Below, piece after piece: positions 22,760-32,429 of a DNA stretch of 64,000 nt. Position numbers and translations under genes: made by a program. Every line of letters begins with the position of its first letter. The first letter of the stretch is position 1. The notes beneath the pieces are model-generated. The model worked only from the letters and a program-made list of their open reading frames with translations. It was not told where the DNA came from and made no database searches. Source of the stretch: Cynocephalus volans (taxonomy: Eukaryota; Chordata; Mammalia; Dermoptera; Cynocephalidae); the NCBI RefSeq assembly GCF_027409185.1, contig NC_084462.1, positions 181,092,071-181,156,070 on the forward strand, written 5' to 3'.

Positions 22760-23110
22760 TAAAAGAAATCTTCAAAATTAATATTAAATTGTAATAAAAT
22801 GCTACATATCAAAACTTGTGCAATATTTTAAAAACCTGGAAATTTATAGGCTTAAAGGCATATATTGGTAACAAAAAAAGACTGCCAATTAATAAGGCAA
22901 GCGTCCAATTTAAGAAGATGGAAAGAAACTACAGAATAAACCTAAATAAAATAAGAGAAAATAATAAACATAAGAGATGAAATCAATACATAAAAAGAGG
23001 GAAAAAGCCAAAAAAATTGGTTTTTAAAGCATATTAATAAATAAGACAAGTATCTGATGAAGCCAATATAAAAGAGAGAATGCACAGATAAAAATGTTTA
23101 AAATATAAAA
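22760..23110 (+). mobile_element. Old L1 ORF2 fragment
   Basis: Degraded sequence of the ORF2 linker between endonuclease and reverse transcriptase: phrases equivalent to AAATTTATAGGCTTAAAGGC, AAGATGGAAAGAAAC and AAGAGATGAAATCAATAC. The next L1 piece at 23290 restarts from the same part of ORF2, so this is a separate copy or a partial duplication. Confidence 0.65.
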
Positions 23111-23289
23111 AGGGCCAGCAAAACTAAGGGGTTAAGGGGCTCAGATCTGGCCTTTTCTCTTCCTGAGAAATAGCTGCAATGAACCAGCCAAGCCAGAGTC
23201 TCAGGGAGAAAAGTGGGGAAATGGAAGTGGAGACAGGAGTTCCCGGGGAAGGTAGTGACCCATCAAAATTAGGGAGAGAGCCAGTGCAG

Positions 23290-25419
23290 TACTTAAAGGG
23301 AAATTGATAGCATTATACTCCTACAATTGAAAAACGAAAAGGTCTCAAGTCAATCGTCTAAACCTCCATCTCAAGAAACTAGAAAAATAAAAATAAAGCC
23401 AAAGCAAATGACAGACGGAAATAATAAATGTATGAGCAGAAATCAATTAAATTGAAAACAGAAAAAATAATGGAGAAAATCAATGAAACCAAGAGTTGGT
23501 TCTTTGAAAAGATCGATGAAATTGATATACTACTAGTCTGACGAACAAAGAATAACGAAGATAAAAGACACAAGTTGCTAATACTAGAAATGAAAGACTA
23601 CGGACCTCACAGACTGAATAAAATTAATAAACAAATATACAAACAACTCCTTACAAATATGCAATGTAGATGAAATGGAGCCATTCCGCAAACGAAACCA
23701 AATCTACCAAAACTCACTCGAGAAAAAATGAGTAACCTGACATGCTAATGTATACAATATAAATTAAATTCCTACTTTAAAATGTTCCAGCAAAGAAAAC
23801 AGCAGGTCCAGAGGGTTTCACTGGTAAATTCTGCCAACCACTTATGGAAGAAATCACAACAGTTTTACACAATCCCTTCCAGAAATTAGAAAAGAAGAGA
23901 ACAACTTATTTTACGAGGTGACTCAACACTGATGGATGGAAGGAAGGAAGGAAGGAAGGAAGGAAGGAAGGAAGGAAGGAAGGAGGGAAGGAGGGAGGGA
24001 GGGAGGGAAGGAGGAAGGAAGGAAGGAAGGAAGGAAGGAAGGAAGGAAGGAAGGAAGGAAGGAAGGAAGGAAGGAAGGAAGGAAGGAAGGAAGGAAGGAA
24101 CAAAGGACCGAAGGAAGGAAGGAAGGAAGGAAGGAAGGAAGGAAGGAAGGAAGGAAGGAAGGAAAGAAGGAACGAAGGACCGAAGGAAGGAAGGAAGGAA
24201 GGAAAGAAGGAACGAAGGACCAAAGGAAGGAAGGAAGGAAGGAGGGAGGGAGGGAGGGAGGGAGGGAAGGAGGGAGGGAGGGAGGGAAGGAAGGAAGGAA
24301 GGAAGGAAGGAAGGAAGGAAGGAAGGAAGGAAGGAAGGAAGGAAGGAAGGAGGAGGGAGGGAGGGAGGGAGGGAGGGAGGGAGAGAGGAAGGGAGGAAGG
24401 AAGGAAGGAAGGAAGAAGGAAGGAAGGAAGGAAGGAAAGAAGGAGTAATGAAGGAAGGAAGGAAGAAGGAAGGAGGGAGGGAGGGAGGGAAGGAGGGAGG
24501 AAGGAAGGAAGGAAGGAGGAAGGAAGGAAGGAAGGAAGGAGGAAGGAACAAAGGAGGAAGGAAGGAAGGAGGAAGGAAGGAAGGAAGGAGGAAGGAACAT
24601 AGGAGGGAGGAAGGAAGGAAGGAGGAAGGAAGGAAGGAAGGAAGGAAGGAGTGAGGAAGGAAGGAAGGAAAGAAGGAAGGAGGAACGAAGGAAGGAAGGA
24701 GGAACGAAGGAAGGAAAGAAGGAGGAACGAAGGAAGGAAGGAAGGAGGGAAGGAGGAAGGAAGGAACGAATGAACGAAGGAGGAAGGAACAAAGAAGGAA
24801 GGAAGGAGGAAGGAAGGAAGGAACGAAGGAGGAATGAAGGAAGGAAGGAAGGAGGGAAGGAGGAAGGAAGGAACGAATGAACGAAGGAGGAAGGAACAAA
24901 GAAGGAAGGAAGGAGGAAGGAAGGAAGGAAGGAAGGAGGAAGGAAGGAAGGCGGGAAGGAGGAAGGAAGGAAGGAAGGAAGGAGGAAGGAAGAAAGGACG
25001 AAGGAAGGAAGGAAGGAAGAAGGAAGGAAGGAGGAACGAAGGAAGGAAAGAACAAGGAACGAAGGAAGGAAGGAAGGAGGAACGAAGGAACGAAGGAAGG
25101 AAGGAAGGAAGGAAGGAGGAATGAAGGAAGGAAGGAAGGAGGAACGAAGGAAGGAGGGAAGGAGGAAGGAAGGAAGGAAGGAGCAAGGAAGGAAGGAAGG
25201 AAGGACGAAGGAAGGAAGGAGGAAGGAAGGAAGGAGGGAGGAAGGAAGGAGAAAGAAAAAGGGAGCATAAGAGAAGAAAACTAGAGACCAATGGACCTCA
25301 TGAACACAGATACAAAAATTCACAACAGGAAATCATCAGATGGATTCCAGCAATATATGAAAAGATATGACAACCAACTGTGTTTTACCCAGAAATGCGA
25401 GGCTTGTTCAACATTTTTA
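23290..25419 (+). mobile_element. Old L1 ORF2 segment containing a GGAA array, interrupted by L1-C
   Basis: ORF2 linker and reverse-transcriptase sequence (RSWFFEKID-like near 23500, AGPEGFTGKFCQ-like near 23810) runs up to 23930 and is interrupted by the tetranucleotide array. It then continues at about 25276-25419 (GAAAACTAGAGACCAATGG and MNTDTKI-like), and again after L1-C at 32252-32340. It is the insertion host of L1-C. Confidence 0.82.
23932..25262. repeat. Large (GGAA)n microsatellite array
   Basis: About 1.33 kb of GGAA/GGAG repeats with interspersed GGAACGAAGG, GGGAGGGAGG and GGACCGAAGG variants. All three minus-strand frames (Phe-Leu-Pro-Ser) and the plus frames (Lys-Glu-Gly-Arg) stay open for hundreds of codons because the repeat holds no stop; these are not genes. 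A segment of about 80 bp with AACGAATGAACGAAGG recurs with a 107-bp offset (24765 and 24872), which indicates secondary duplication. GGAA is the core recognised by ETS factors. Confidence 0.97.
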
Positions 25420-25596
25420 TTTTTTTTCTTTTTTTATTTATTTTTTTTAATTTTATTTTGTCGATATACATTGTTCCCCATCACCAAAACCTCCCTCCTT
25501 CCCCCCTCCCCCCAACAATGTCCTTTCTGTTTGCTTGTCGTATCAACCTCAAGTAATTGTGGTTGTTATATCTTCTTCCCCCCCCCCCGGGTTTTG

Positions 25597-25644
<48 letters not shown>

Positions 25645-25667
25645 GTGTGTGAATTATATATCAATTT
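25420..25667 (-). other. L1-C 3' UTR, polypurine tract and A-tail
   Basis: On the plus strand this begins with T-rich sequence (the A-tail), followed by ATTTTGTCGATATACATTG, a C-rich tract near 25499-25514 (G-rich on the L1 strand), a second C-run at 25579-25588 and a GT array. It mirrors the L1-A end. Confidence 0.9.
25600..25651. repeat. (GT)n in L1-C 3' UTR
   Basis: About 26 GT units with one GC interruption, immediately 3' of the L1-C ORF2 stop in L1 orientation. This is the same location as (CA)n at 16232. Confidence 0.95.
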
Positions 25668-28600
25668 TTAGCTCCCACCAATAAGTGAGAACATGTGGTA
25701 TTTCTCTTTCTGTGCCTAACTTGTTTCACTTAATATAATTCTCTCAAGGTCCATCCATGTTGTTGCAAATGGCAGTATTTCATTCGTTTTTATAGCTGAG
25801 TAGTATTCCATTGTGTAGATGTACCACATTTTCTGTATCCACTCATCTGATGATGGACATTTCGGCTGGTTCCAACTCTTGGCTATTGTAAAGAGTGCTG
25901 TGATGAACATTGGGGAACAGGTATACCTTCGACTTGATGATTTCCATTCCTCTGGGTATATTCCCAACAGTGGGATAGCTCGGTCGTATGGTAGATCTAT
26001 CTGCAATTGTTTGAGGAACCTCCATACCATTTTCCATAGAGGCTGCACCATTTTGCAGTCCCACCAACAATGTATGAGAGTTCCTTTTTCTCCGCAACCT
26101 TGCCAGCATTTATCGTTCAGAGTCTTTTGGATTTTAGCCATCCTAACTGGGGTTAGATGGTATCTCAGTGTGGTTTTGATTTGCATTTCCCAGATGCTGA
26201 GTGATGTTGAGCATTTTTTCATATGTCTGTTGGCCATTTGTATATCTTCCTTAGAGAAATGCCTGCTTAGCTCTTTTGCCCGTTTTTTAATTGGGTTGCT
26301 TGTTTTCTTATTGTAAAGTGGTTTGAGTTCCTTATATATTCGGGATATTAATCCTTTGTCAGATGTATATTTTGCAAATATTTTCTCCCACTCTGTTGGT
26401 TGTCTTTTAACTCTGTTAATTGTTTCTTTTGCTGTGCAGAAGCTTTTTAGTTTGATATAATCCCATTTGTTTATTTTTCCTTTGGTTGCCTGTGCTTTTG
26501 GGGTCGTATTCATGAAGACTGTGTCCAGTCCTATTTCCTGAAGTGTTTCTCCTGTTTTCCTTAAGAAGTTTTATTGTTTCAGGGTGTATATTTAAATCCT
26601 TAATCCATTTTGAGTTGATTTTAGTATATGGTGAGAGGTATGGATCTAGTTTCATTCTCCTGCATATGGATATCCAGTTATCCCAGCACCATTTGCTGAA
26701 GAGGCAGTCCCTTCCCCAGTAAATAGGCTTGGTGCCTTTGTCAAAGATCAGATGGCAGTAAGTGTGTGGGTTGATTTCTGGATTCTCTATTCTATTCCAT
26801 TGATCAGTGCGTCTGTTTTTATGCCAGTACCATACTGTTTTGGTTATTATAGCTTTGTAGTATAGTTTAAAGTCAGGTAGTGTTATGCCTCCAGCTTTAT
26901 TTTTTTTTGCTCAGCATTGCTTTGGCTATGCATGGTCTTTTATTATTCCATATAAATGTCTGGATAGTTCTTTCCATTTCTGAGAAAAATGTCTTTGGAA
27001 TTTTGATGGGGATTGCATTGAATTTGTATATCACTTTGGGTAGTATGGACATTTTGACTATGTTGATTCTTCCAATCCAAGAGCATGGGGTATCTTTCCA
27101 TCTTCTTGTATCCTCTCTAATTTCTCTCAGCAGTGGTTTGTAGTTTTCATTATAGAGATTTTTCACATCTTTGGTTAACTCAATTCCTAAGTATTTTATA
27201 TTTTTGGTGGCTATTGTAAATGGGCAGGCTTTCTTGAGTTCTCGTTCTGCATGTTCACTATTGGAGAAAAGAAATGCTACTGATTATTGTGTGTTGATTT
27301 TGTATCCTGCTACTGTGCTGAAATCATTTTTCAATTCCAGCAGTTTTTTTGTAGAGGTTTTAGGCTGTTCGATATATAGGATCATGTCATCTGCAAACAG
27401 GGACAGTTTGACTTCATCTTTTCCAATCTGGATGCCCTTTATTTCCTTCTCTTCTCTGATTGCTCTGGCTAGTACTTCCAACACTATGTTGAATAGGAGT
27501 GGTGAGAGTGGGCATCCTTGCCTTGTTCCTGTTCTTAAAGGAAAAGCTTGCAGCTTTTCCCCATTCAGGATGATATTGGCAGTGGGTTTGGCATATATGG
27601 CTTTAATTATGTTGAGATACTTTCCCTCTATACCTAACTTATAGAGGGTCTTTGTCATGAATGAGTACTGAACTTTATCAAATGCTTTTTCAGCATCTAT
27701 AAAGATGATCATATAGTCCTTGTGTTTGACTTTATTAATATGGTGTATCACAATTTTTGATTTGCGTATGTTGAACCAACCTTGCATCCCTGGGATGAAT
27801 CCCACTTGATCGTGGTGAATAATTTTATGTATGTGTTGCTGTATTCTGTTTGCTACTATGTTAGTGAGGATTTTTGCATCTATATTCATCAAGGATATCG
27901 GCCTGTAGTTTTCTTTTTTGGTTATATCTTTACCTGGTTTTGGTATCAGGATGATGTTTGCTTCATAGAATGAGTTTGGGAGATTTGCGTCTGTTTCAAT
28001 CTTTTGGAATAGTTTGTAAAGAATAGGTGTCAATTCCTCTTTGAATGTTTGGTAAATTTCTGCTGTGAATCCATCTGGTCCTGGGCTTTTCTTTGTTGGG
28101 AGCCTTCTGATAACCGCTTCAATCTCCTTTATTGTTATTGGTCTGTTCAAATTTTCTACATCCTCATGGTTCAGTTTTGGGAGCTTGTGTGTGTCCAGAA
28201 ATTTATCGATTTCCTCCAGATTTTCAAATTTGTTGGCGTATAGTTGTTTATAGTAGTCTCGGATGATTCTTTGTATTTCAGATGAATCAGTTGTGATATC
28301 GCCTTTCTCATTTCTAATTTTTGTTATTTGAGTCTTCTCTCTTCTTTTTTTTGTTAGCCATGCTAATGGTTTGTCGATTTTATTTATCTTTTCAAAAAAC
28401 CAACTTTTTGATTCATTGATCTTTTGAATTGTTTTTTGGGTTTCTATTTCATTCAGTTCTGCTCTGATCTTAATGATTTCTTTCCGTCTGCTAACTTTAG
28501 GTTTGGATTGTTCTTGTTTTTCTAGTTCTTTAAGTTGAAGTGTTAGGTTGTTCACTTGCCATCTTTCCAATCTTCTGAGGTGAGCATTTAATGCAATAAA

Positions 28601-29494
28601 TTTCCCCCTTAATACGGCTTTTGCAGTATCCCACAGGTTTTGATATGATGTATCATTATTTTCATTAGTTTCAGTAAATTTTCTGATTTCCTGCTTGATT
28701 TCTTCTTGGACCCATATGTCATTAAGTAGAATGCTGTTTAATTTCCATGTGTTTGTATAGTTTCCAGAGTTTCGTTTGTTATTAATTTCTAGTTTTAATC
28801 CATTGTGGTCTGAGAAAATACATGGGATAATTCCAATTGTTTTTGAATTTATTGAGACTTGATTTGTGACCTAATATGTGATCTATCCTGGAGAATGATC
28901 CATGTGCTGATGAGAAGAATGAATATTCTGAGGTTGTTGGATGGAATGTTCTGTAGATATCTGCCAAGTCCAATTGGTCTAGAGTATTGTTTAGATCTTG
29001 TGTTTCTCTACTGATTCTTTGCCTAGATGATCTGTCTAATATTGACAGTGGGGTGTTCAGGTTCCCTGCTATTATGCTATTAGTGTCTATTTCCTTCTTT
29101 AGGTCTAATAGAGTTTGTTTTATAAATCTGGCTGCTCCAACATTGGGTGCGTACATATTTATGATTGTTAGGTCTTCTTGATGGATCAGTCCTTTTATCA
29201 TTAAGTAGTGTCCCTCATTGTCCTTTTTATGGTTTTTAGTTTAAAGTCTATTTTGTCAGATATAAGAATAGCTACTCCAGCTCGTTTTTCTTTTCTGTTT
29301 GCATGGTAAATCTTTTTCCATCCTTTCACTCTTAGTCTATGTGAATCTTTATGGGTGATGTGGGTCTCTTGTAGGCAGCATATAGTTGGGTCCTGCTTTT
29401 TGATCCAGTCAGCCAGTCTGTGTCTTTTGATTGGGCAATTTAAGCCTTTTACATTAAGAGTTGTTATTGAAAGGTGTTGATTTATTCCTAGCAT
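25668..29494 (-). pseudogene. L1-C ORF2 (endonuclease and reverse transcriptase), frameshifted
   Basis: It starts with MLGINQHLS at 29494 and ends at the stop 25668-25670 (about 1275 codons, normal for L1). Endonuclease motifs are LNVKGLNCP, CLQETH and RIDHILG; a frame change occurs near 29205. A long open stretch of 428 codons (28570-27284) holds the reverse-transcriptase motifs [25 protein letters not shown] and the catalytic FADD. The C-terminal zinc-knuckle-like CWQGC and HCWWDC motifs lie near 26060-26100. At least three further frameshifts or stops separate the frames (near 28780, 27284 and 26500), so no functional enzyme is expected. Confidence 0.95.
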
Positions 29495-29681
29495 TTTATT
29501 AGTTGTTTGGTTGTCTTAGGTGTCTTTTGTTCCTTGCTTTCTGATTTACTGTTTGGTTTCTGTTTTTGTTGGTTCCTTTGGTTGCAGATAGTGTTTTTGT
29601 TTGTTTGTTTTCTCTTCATGAATGCCATTTTTATTATACTAGTCAGTTTTGATTTTTCTTGGGTTTTTATGGTAGTGGTAG

Positions 29682-30661
29682 TTATTTTTCAGGAACCAAA
29701 CCCAGTACTCCCTTGAGGATTTCTTGTAATGGTGGTCGTGTGGTAGTGAACTCCCACAGTTTTTGTTTGTCTGAGAAATATACTATTTGCCCTTCATTTT
29801 GGAAGGATAGCCTTGCAGGGTAGAGTATTCTTGGCTGGCAATCTTTGTCTTTTAGTATTTTGAATATATCATCCCATTCCTTGCTAGCTTTTAGGGTTTG
29901 TGATGAGAAGTCTGATGTTAGCCTGATTGGGGCTCCCTTATAGGTGATTTGATGCTTCTCTCTTGCAGCTTTTAAGATTCTCTCTTTGTCTCTGAGTTTT
30001 ACCAATTTGACTATAACATGTCTTGGCGAAGGCCTTTTTGGGTTGAATACGTTTGGAGATCGTTGAGCTTCCTGGATCTAAAGATCTGTGATTTTTCCTA
30101 TACCTGGGAAGTTTTCTGTCACTATTTTGTTGAATATGTTTTTAATGCAATCTCCGTTTTCCTCCCCTTCTGGAATACCCATGACTCGGATATTTGAGTG
30201 CTTAAGATTGTCTGATATCTCTCTCAGATTTTCTTCAATGTCTTTGATTCTTTTTTCTTTCTTTTTGTCTGCTTGTTTTATTTCAAACAGCCCATCTTCA
30301 AGTTCAGAGGTTCTCTCTTCAACTTCGACAAGCCTGCTGGTTAAACTCTCCATTGTGTTTTTTATTTCGCTGAATAATTTCTTCCGTTCAGCAAGTTCTG
30401 CTACATTTTTTTTCAGGACATTGATTTCCTTGTACATTTCCTCTTTCGGGTCCTGTATACTTTTCCTCGTTTCATTATGATGTCTAGCTGAGTTTTCTTG
30501 TATCTCATTCAGTTTCCTTAGAATTATCACTCGAAATTCCTTGTTAGTCATTTCAAGGGCTTCTTGTTCTATAGGATCTAGAGTTTGAGATTTATTAACT
30601 TTTGTTGGTGTACTTTCTTGATTTTTTGTATTTCTGGTATCTTTTTTTTATGTTTATTCAT
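29682..30661 (-). pseudogene. L1-C ORF1 (ORF1p), one frameshift and one nonsense codon
   Basis: It starts at the ATG complementary to 30659-30661 (MNKHK) and ends with TAA at 29682-29684. The length of about 326 codons fits ORF1p. A small indel in an A-run just after the start shifts the frame. From 30551 the coiled coil (EEMYKEINVLKKNVAEL) and RNA-recognition domain (RVMGIPEGEE) are open. A CAG-to-TAG change at 30078-30080 is then the only stop before the C-terminal domain (REKHQITYKG, RILYPA), which stays in the same frame to the end. This is the least damaged ORF1 in the window. Confidence 0.93.
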
Positions 30662-32233
30662 TGTGGCAGGGGGTTTCACAGTCCACCGGTTTGAGACTGA
30701 TGACTAACTAAGATGTTGCAGTGGTTGCCAATTTGGTATGGCTACCTCTGTGACTGCTCAGTTGGCCTCTAGTGCCTTGTGTGTGTGGTTGCCTCGGGTC
30801 TTGGGCCTCTCCGGTGAGCCACCTCTCTGGTCAGCTTGGACTCTGCTGGGCTGCTGGATCACGTACCACAGGGTGTGTGATCTCTGCTGAGCTTTCACTT
30901 CCCGTGCAGGGCTTCTCCCTGTTCCGTGTGCTCTGGCCCAGGCTGTTGGATCATGCAGTGGCAACCCCACAGGGTGTGTGGTTTCTGTCGCATCTCGCCT
31001 CCCTGGCCAGACATCTCCCCACTCTGTGCGCACTGGGCTGGGCTGGGACGTGTCTTTTGCAACCCTCATCTATCAGCTGGGCCTTCAAGACCCTGCTTGG
31101 CACCACCTCGCCCAGGAAGTCTACCAGGTTTCTGCTAGGCACAGATGACTGGTCGCTCTGGGTGCCTTTGTAGCACTGTGTAGATCTTTCTCAGGACTTA
31201 TCACCTTCCTACTGGTATCACGGTTATTTGTGTACTTGTCTTATCTCCCACAGCAGAGCGTGAGCTCCTCGGGGGAGGAGCCCGCAGCACACGGTTCACC
31301 TTTGTATCCCCCTGGCACGGACCGAATCCGGTGCCCACCTGAAGACAGCTCTCCGGCAGGTTCAAGCGGACTTGGGAACTCTCCTACCACACTATTCCTA
31401 ACCAGAAATTGGTTAGGCATTTTTCCAAACTGGTGGCCGCAGAGATGGTATCCTCCTTCCAGTAACAGGAAGTTTACCGGGGGCCAGAGTCCAGGGTGTG
31501 GTGGAGTGACAGTCGGCCCTGCCCGTACTTCCTTGCCCCCCCGACGCTGGCCGGGGACACCCCACACCACCAGCCCCCCCAGAGAACCATGGAGGGAGTG
31601 GGAGAGGAGGCCAGCCCACAGGCCCCCGGAAGCCCCACGCTGGGGCAAGCAAGTGGGAAGGCTCAGTGAGGAGCCAAGCCGGGCGAGGAGGACAGGCTTG
31701 GCTGAGCCGGGCCGGAGCTACCACCGCCTGAGAAAATGGAGGGAGCCCCGGGGCGGTGAGTGGCCTGGTGATGCAGGTGGAAGCCGGGTGGGCATCAGCC
31801 CCCTGAGCAGGGCCGGGTCGGGGGTCACTCACAGGGCTGTGCCAGGTCAGGCGCTCACTCTCTGCCTCTGGTTTGTCGCCTTCCCCGTTCTCGGTTCCCG
31901 CCTCCTCGGGCTGCTAGCTTGGTCCCGCAGCACAGCTCGGGCGCTCCCAGGAATCTTCTTTTATGCCGGCCTGAAACCTCGAATCATGAATAGGGCAGCT
32001 GGCCTCCTTCAGCACGGCCCTGGCCTCTGGGATCCTGTCTGCATCCACAGCAGCCCTGGCGCCATGTTCCCTGTTCTGAGACTTGCTTTTGCAGCTAAGA
32101 AACAGTTCTTTTCCTGCTCCATACTTCAAAGCTGTTGCCTGTAAATGAGGCAGCCTCTCCTGCCGAGGGCAAAGTGGCGGTCAGCCCCCACGACCGGCCA
32201 CCAGCAGCGGTCCTCCCTTAAGAGATGGCAAGA
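30662..32233 (-). promoter_or_regulatory. L1-C 5' UTR, CpG-rich promoter region
   Basis: About 1.57 kb. Near ORF1 (30840-31050) it has roughly two units related to the L1-A monomers (in plus-strand form CAGGGTGTGTG, TCTCCC, GGGCTTCTCCCTG). Farther 5' (31250-32230) it has unique CpG-rich sequence absent from L1-A. The region resembles a CpG-island promoter. On the opposite strand it keeps a 304-codon open frame. Confidence 0.8.
31230..32144 (+). CDS. 304-codon open frame antisense to the L1-C 5' UTR (doubtful gene)
   Basis: The frame starts MYLSYLPQ and runs outward toward the L1-C 5' end, stopping 89 bp before it. It lies in GC-rich sequence and its composition (Pro, Arg, Gly, Ser) shows no domain I know. 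Primate L1s have a short antisense ORF0 at an equivalent position and orientation, which is why it is recorded. GC-rich DNA lacks stops by chance, so coding potential is not established. The protein has no signal peptide or clear membrane segment that I can see. Confidence 0.2.
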   Translation: MYLSYLPQQSVSSSGEEPAAHGSPLYPPGTDRIRCPPEDSSPAGSSGLGNSPTTLFLTRNWLGIFPNWWPQRWYPPSSNRKFTGGQSPGCGGVTVGPARTSLPPRRWPGTPHTTSPPREPWREWERRPAHRPPEAPRWGKQVGRLSEEPSRARRTGLAEPGRSYHRLRKWREPRGGEWPGDAGGSRVGISPLSRAGSGVTHRAVPGQALTLCLWFVAFPVLGSRLLGLLAWSRSTARALPGIFFYAGLKPRIMNRAAGLLQHGPGLWDPVCIHSSPGAMFPVLRLAFAAKKQFFSCSILQSCCL

Positions 32234-32251
32234 GCTTGTTCAATATTTTTA

Positions 32252-32420
32252 AATGAATCAATGCAACCCACCAATTTAACAGACTAAAGAAGAAAAATCA
32301 TGTGATTATATCAATAGGTGCAGGAAAAGCGTTTAGCAACCTAAATGTATGTATATGTTAAAACTCATAGAACTGTATACATACAGAAAAGCTAATTTTA
32401 CTACATGTAAATTTATTTCT
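32252..32420 (+). mobile_element. Old L1 continuation after L1-C
   Basis: It resumes the host L1 ORF2 (ATTTTTAAATGAATCAATGC, then TATCAATAGGTGCAGGAAAAG, the start of the catalytic block). After about 32340 it jumps to a 3' UTR-like end (GTTAAAACTCATAGAACTGTA), so the intervening ORF2 is deleted. Confidence 0.7.
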
Positions 32421-32429
32421 TTAATTTTT

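Larger units (their letters stand above)
25420..32233 (-). mobile_element. L1-C: nearly full-length minus-strand LINE-1
   Basis: It is bounded by GCTTGTTCAACATTTTTA at 25402-25419 and GCTTGTTCAATATTTTTA at 32234-32251, an 18-bp target duplication with one mismatch. In transcription order: a CpG-rich 5' UTR (32233-30662), ORF1 (30661-29682), ORF2 (29494-25668), then a 3' UTR with a G-rich tract and (GT)n on the plus strand. CpG retention and few ORF1 lesions make it the youngest-looking L1 here. It belongs to the same family as L1-A in its coding part. Confidence 0.96.

Noticed and set aside
23886-25323. Overlapping 460-466-codon frames rich in Phe-Leu-Pro-Ser or Lys-Glu-Gly-Arg
   Set aside because: All three frames are open on one strand because GGAA repeats contain no stop codons. 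They are microsatellite artefacts.
27284-28570. Intact reverse transcriptase gene
   Set aside because: The 428-codon frame covers only part of L1-C ORF2; frameshifts and stops on both sides remove the endonuclease and C-terminal domains.
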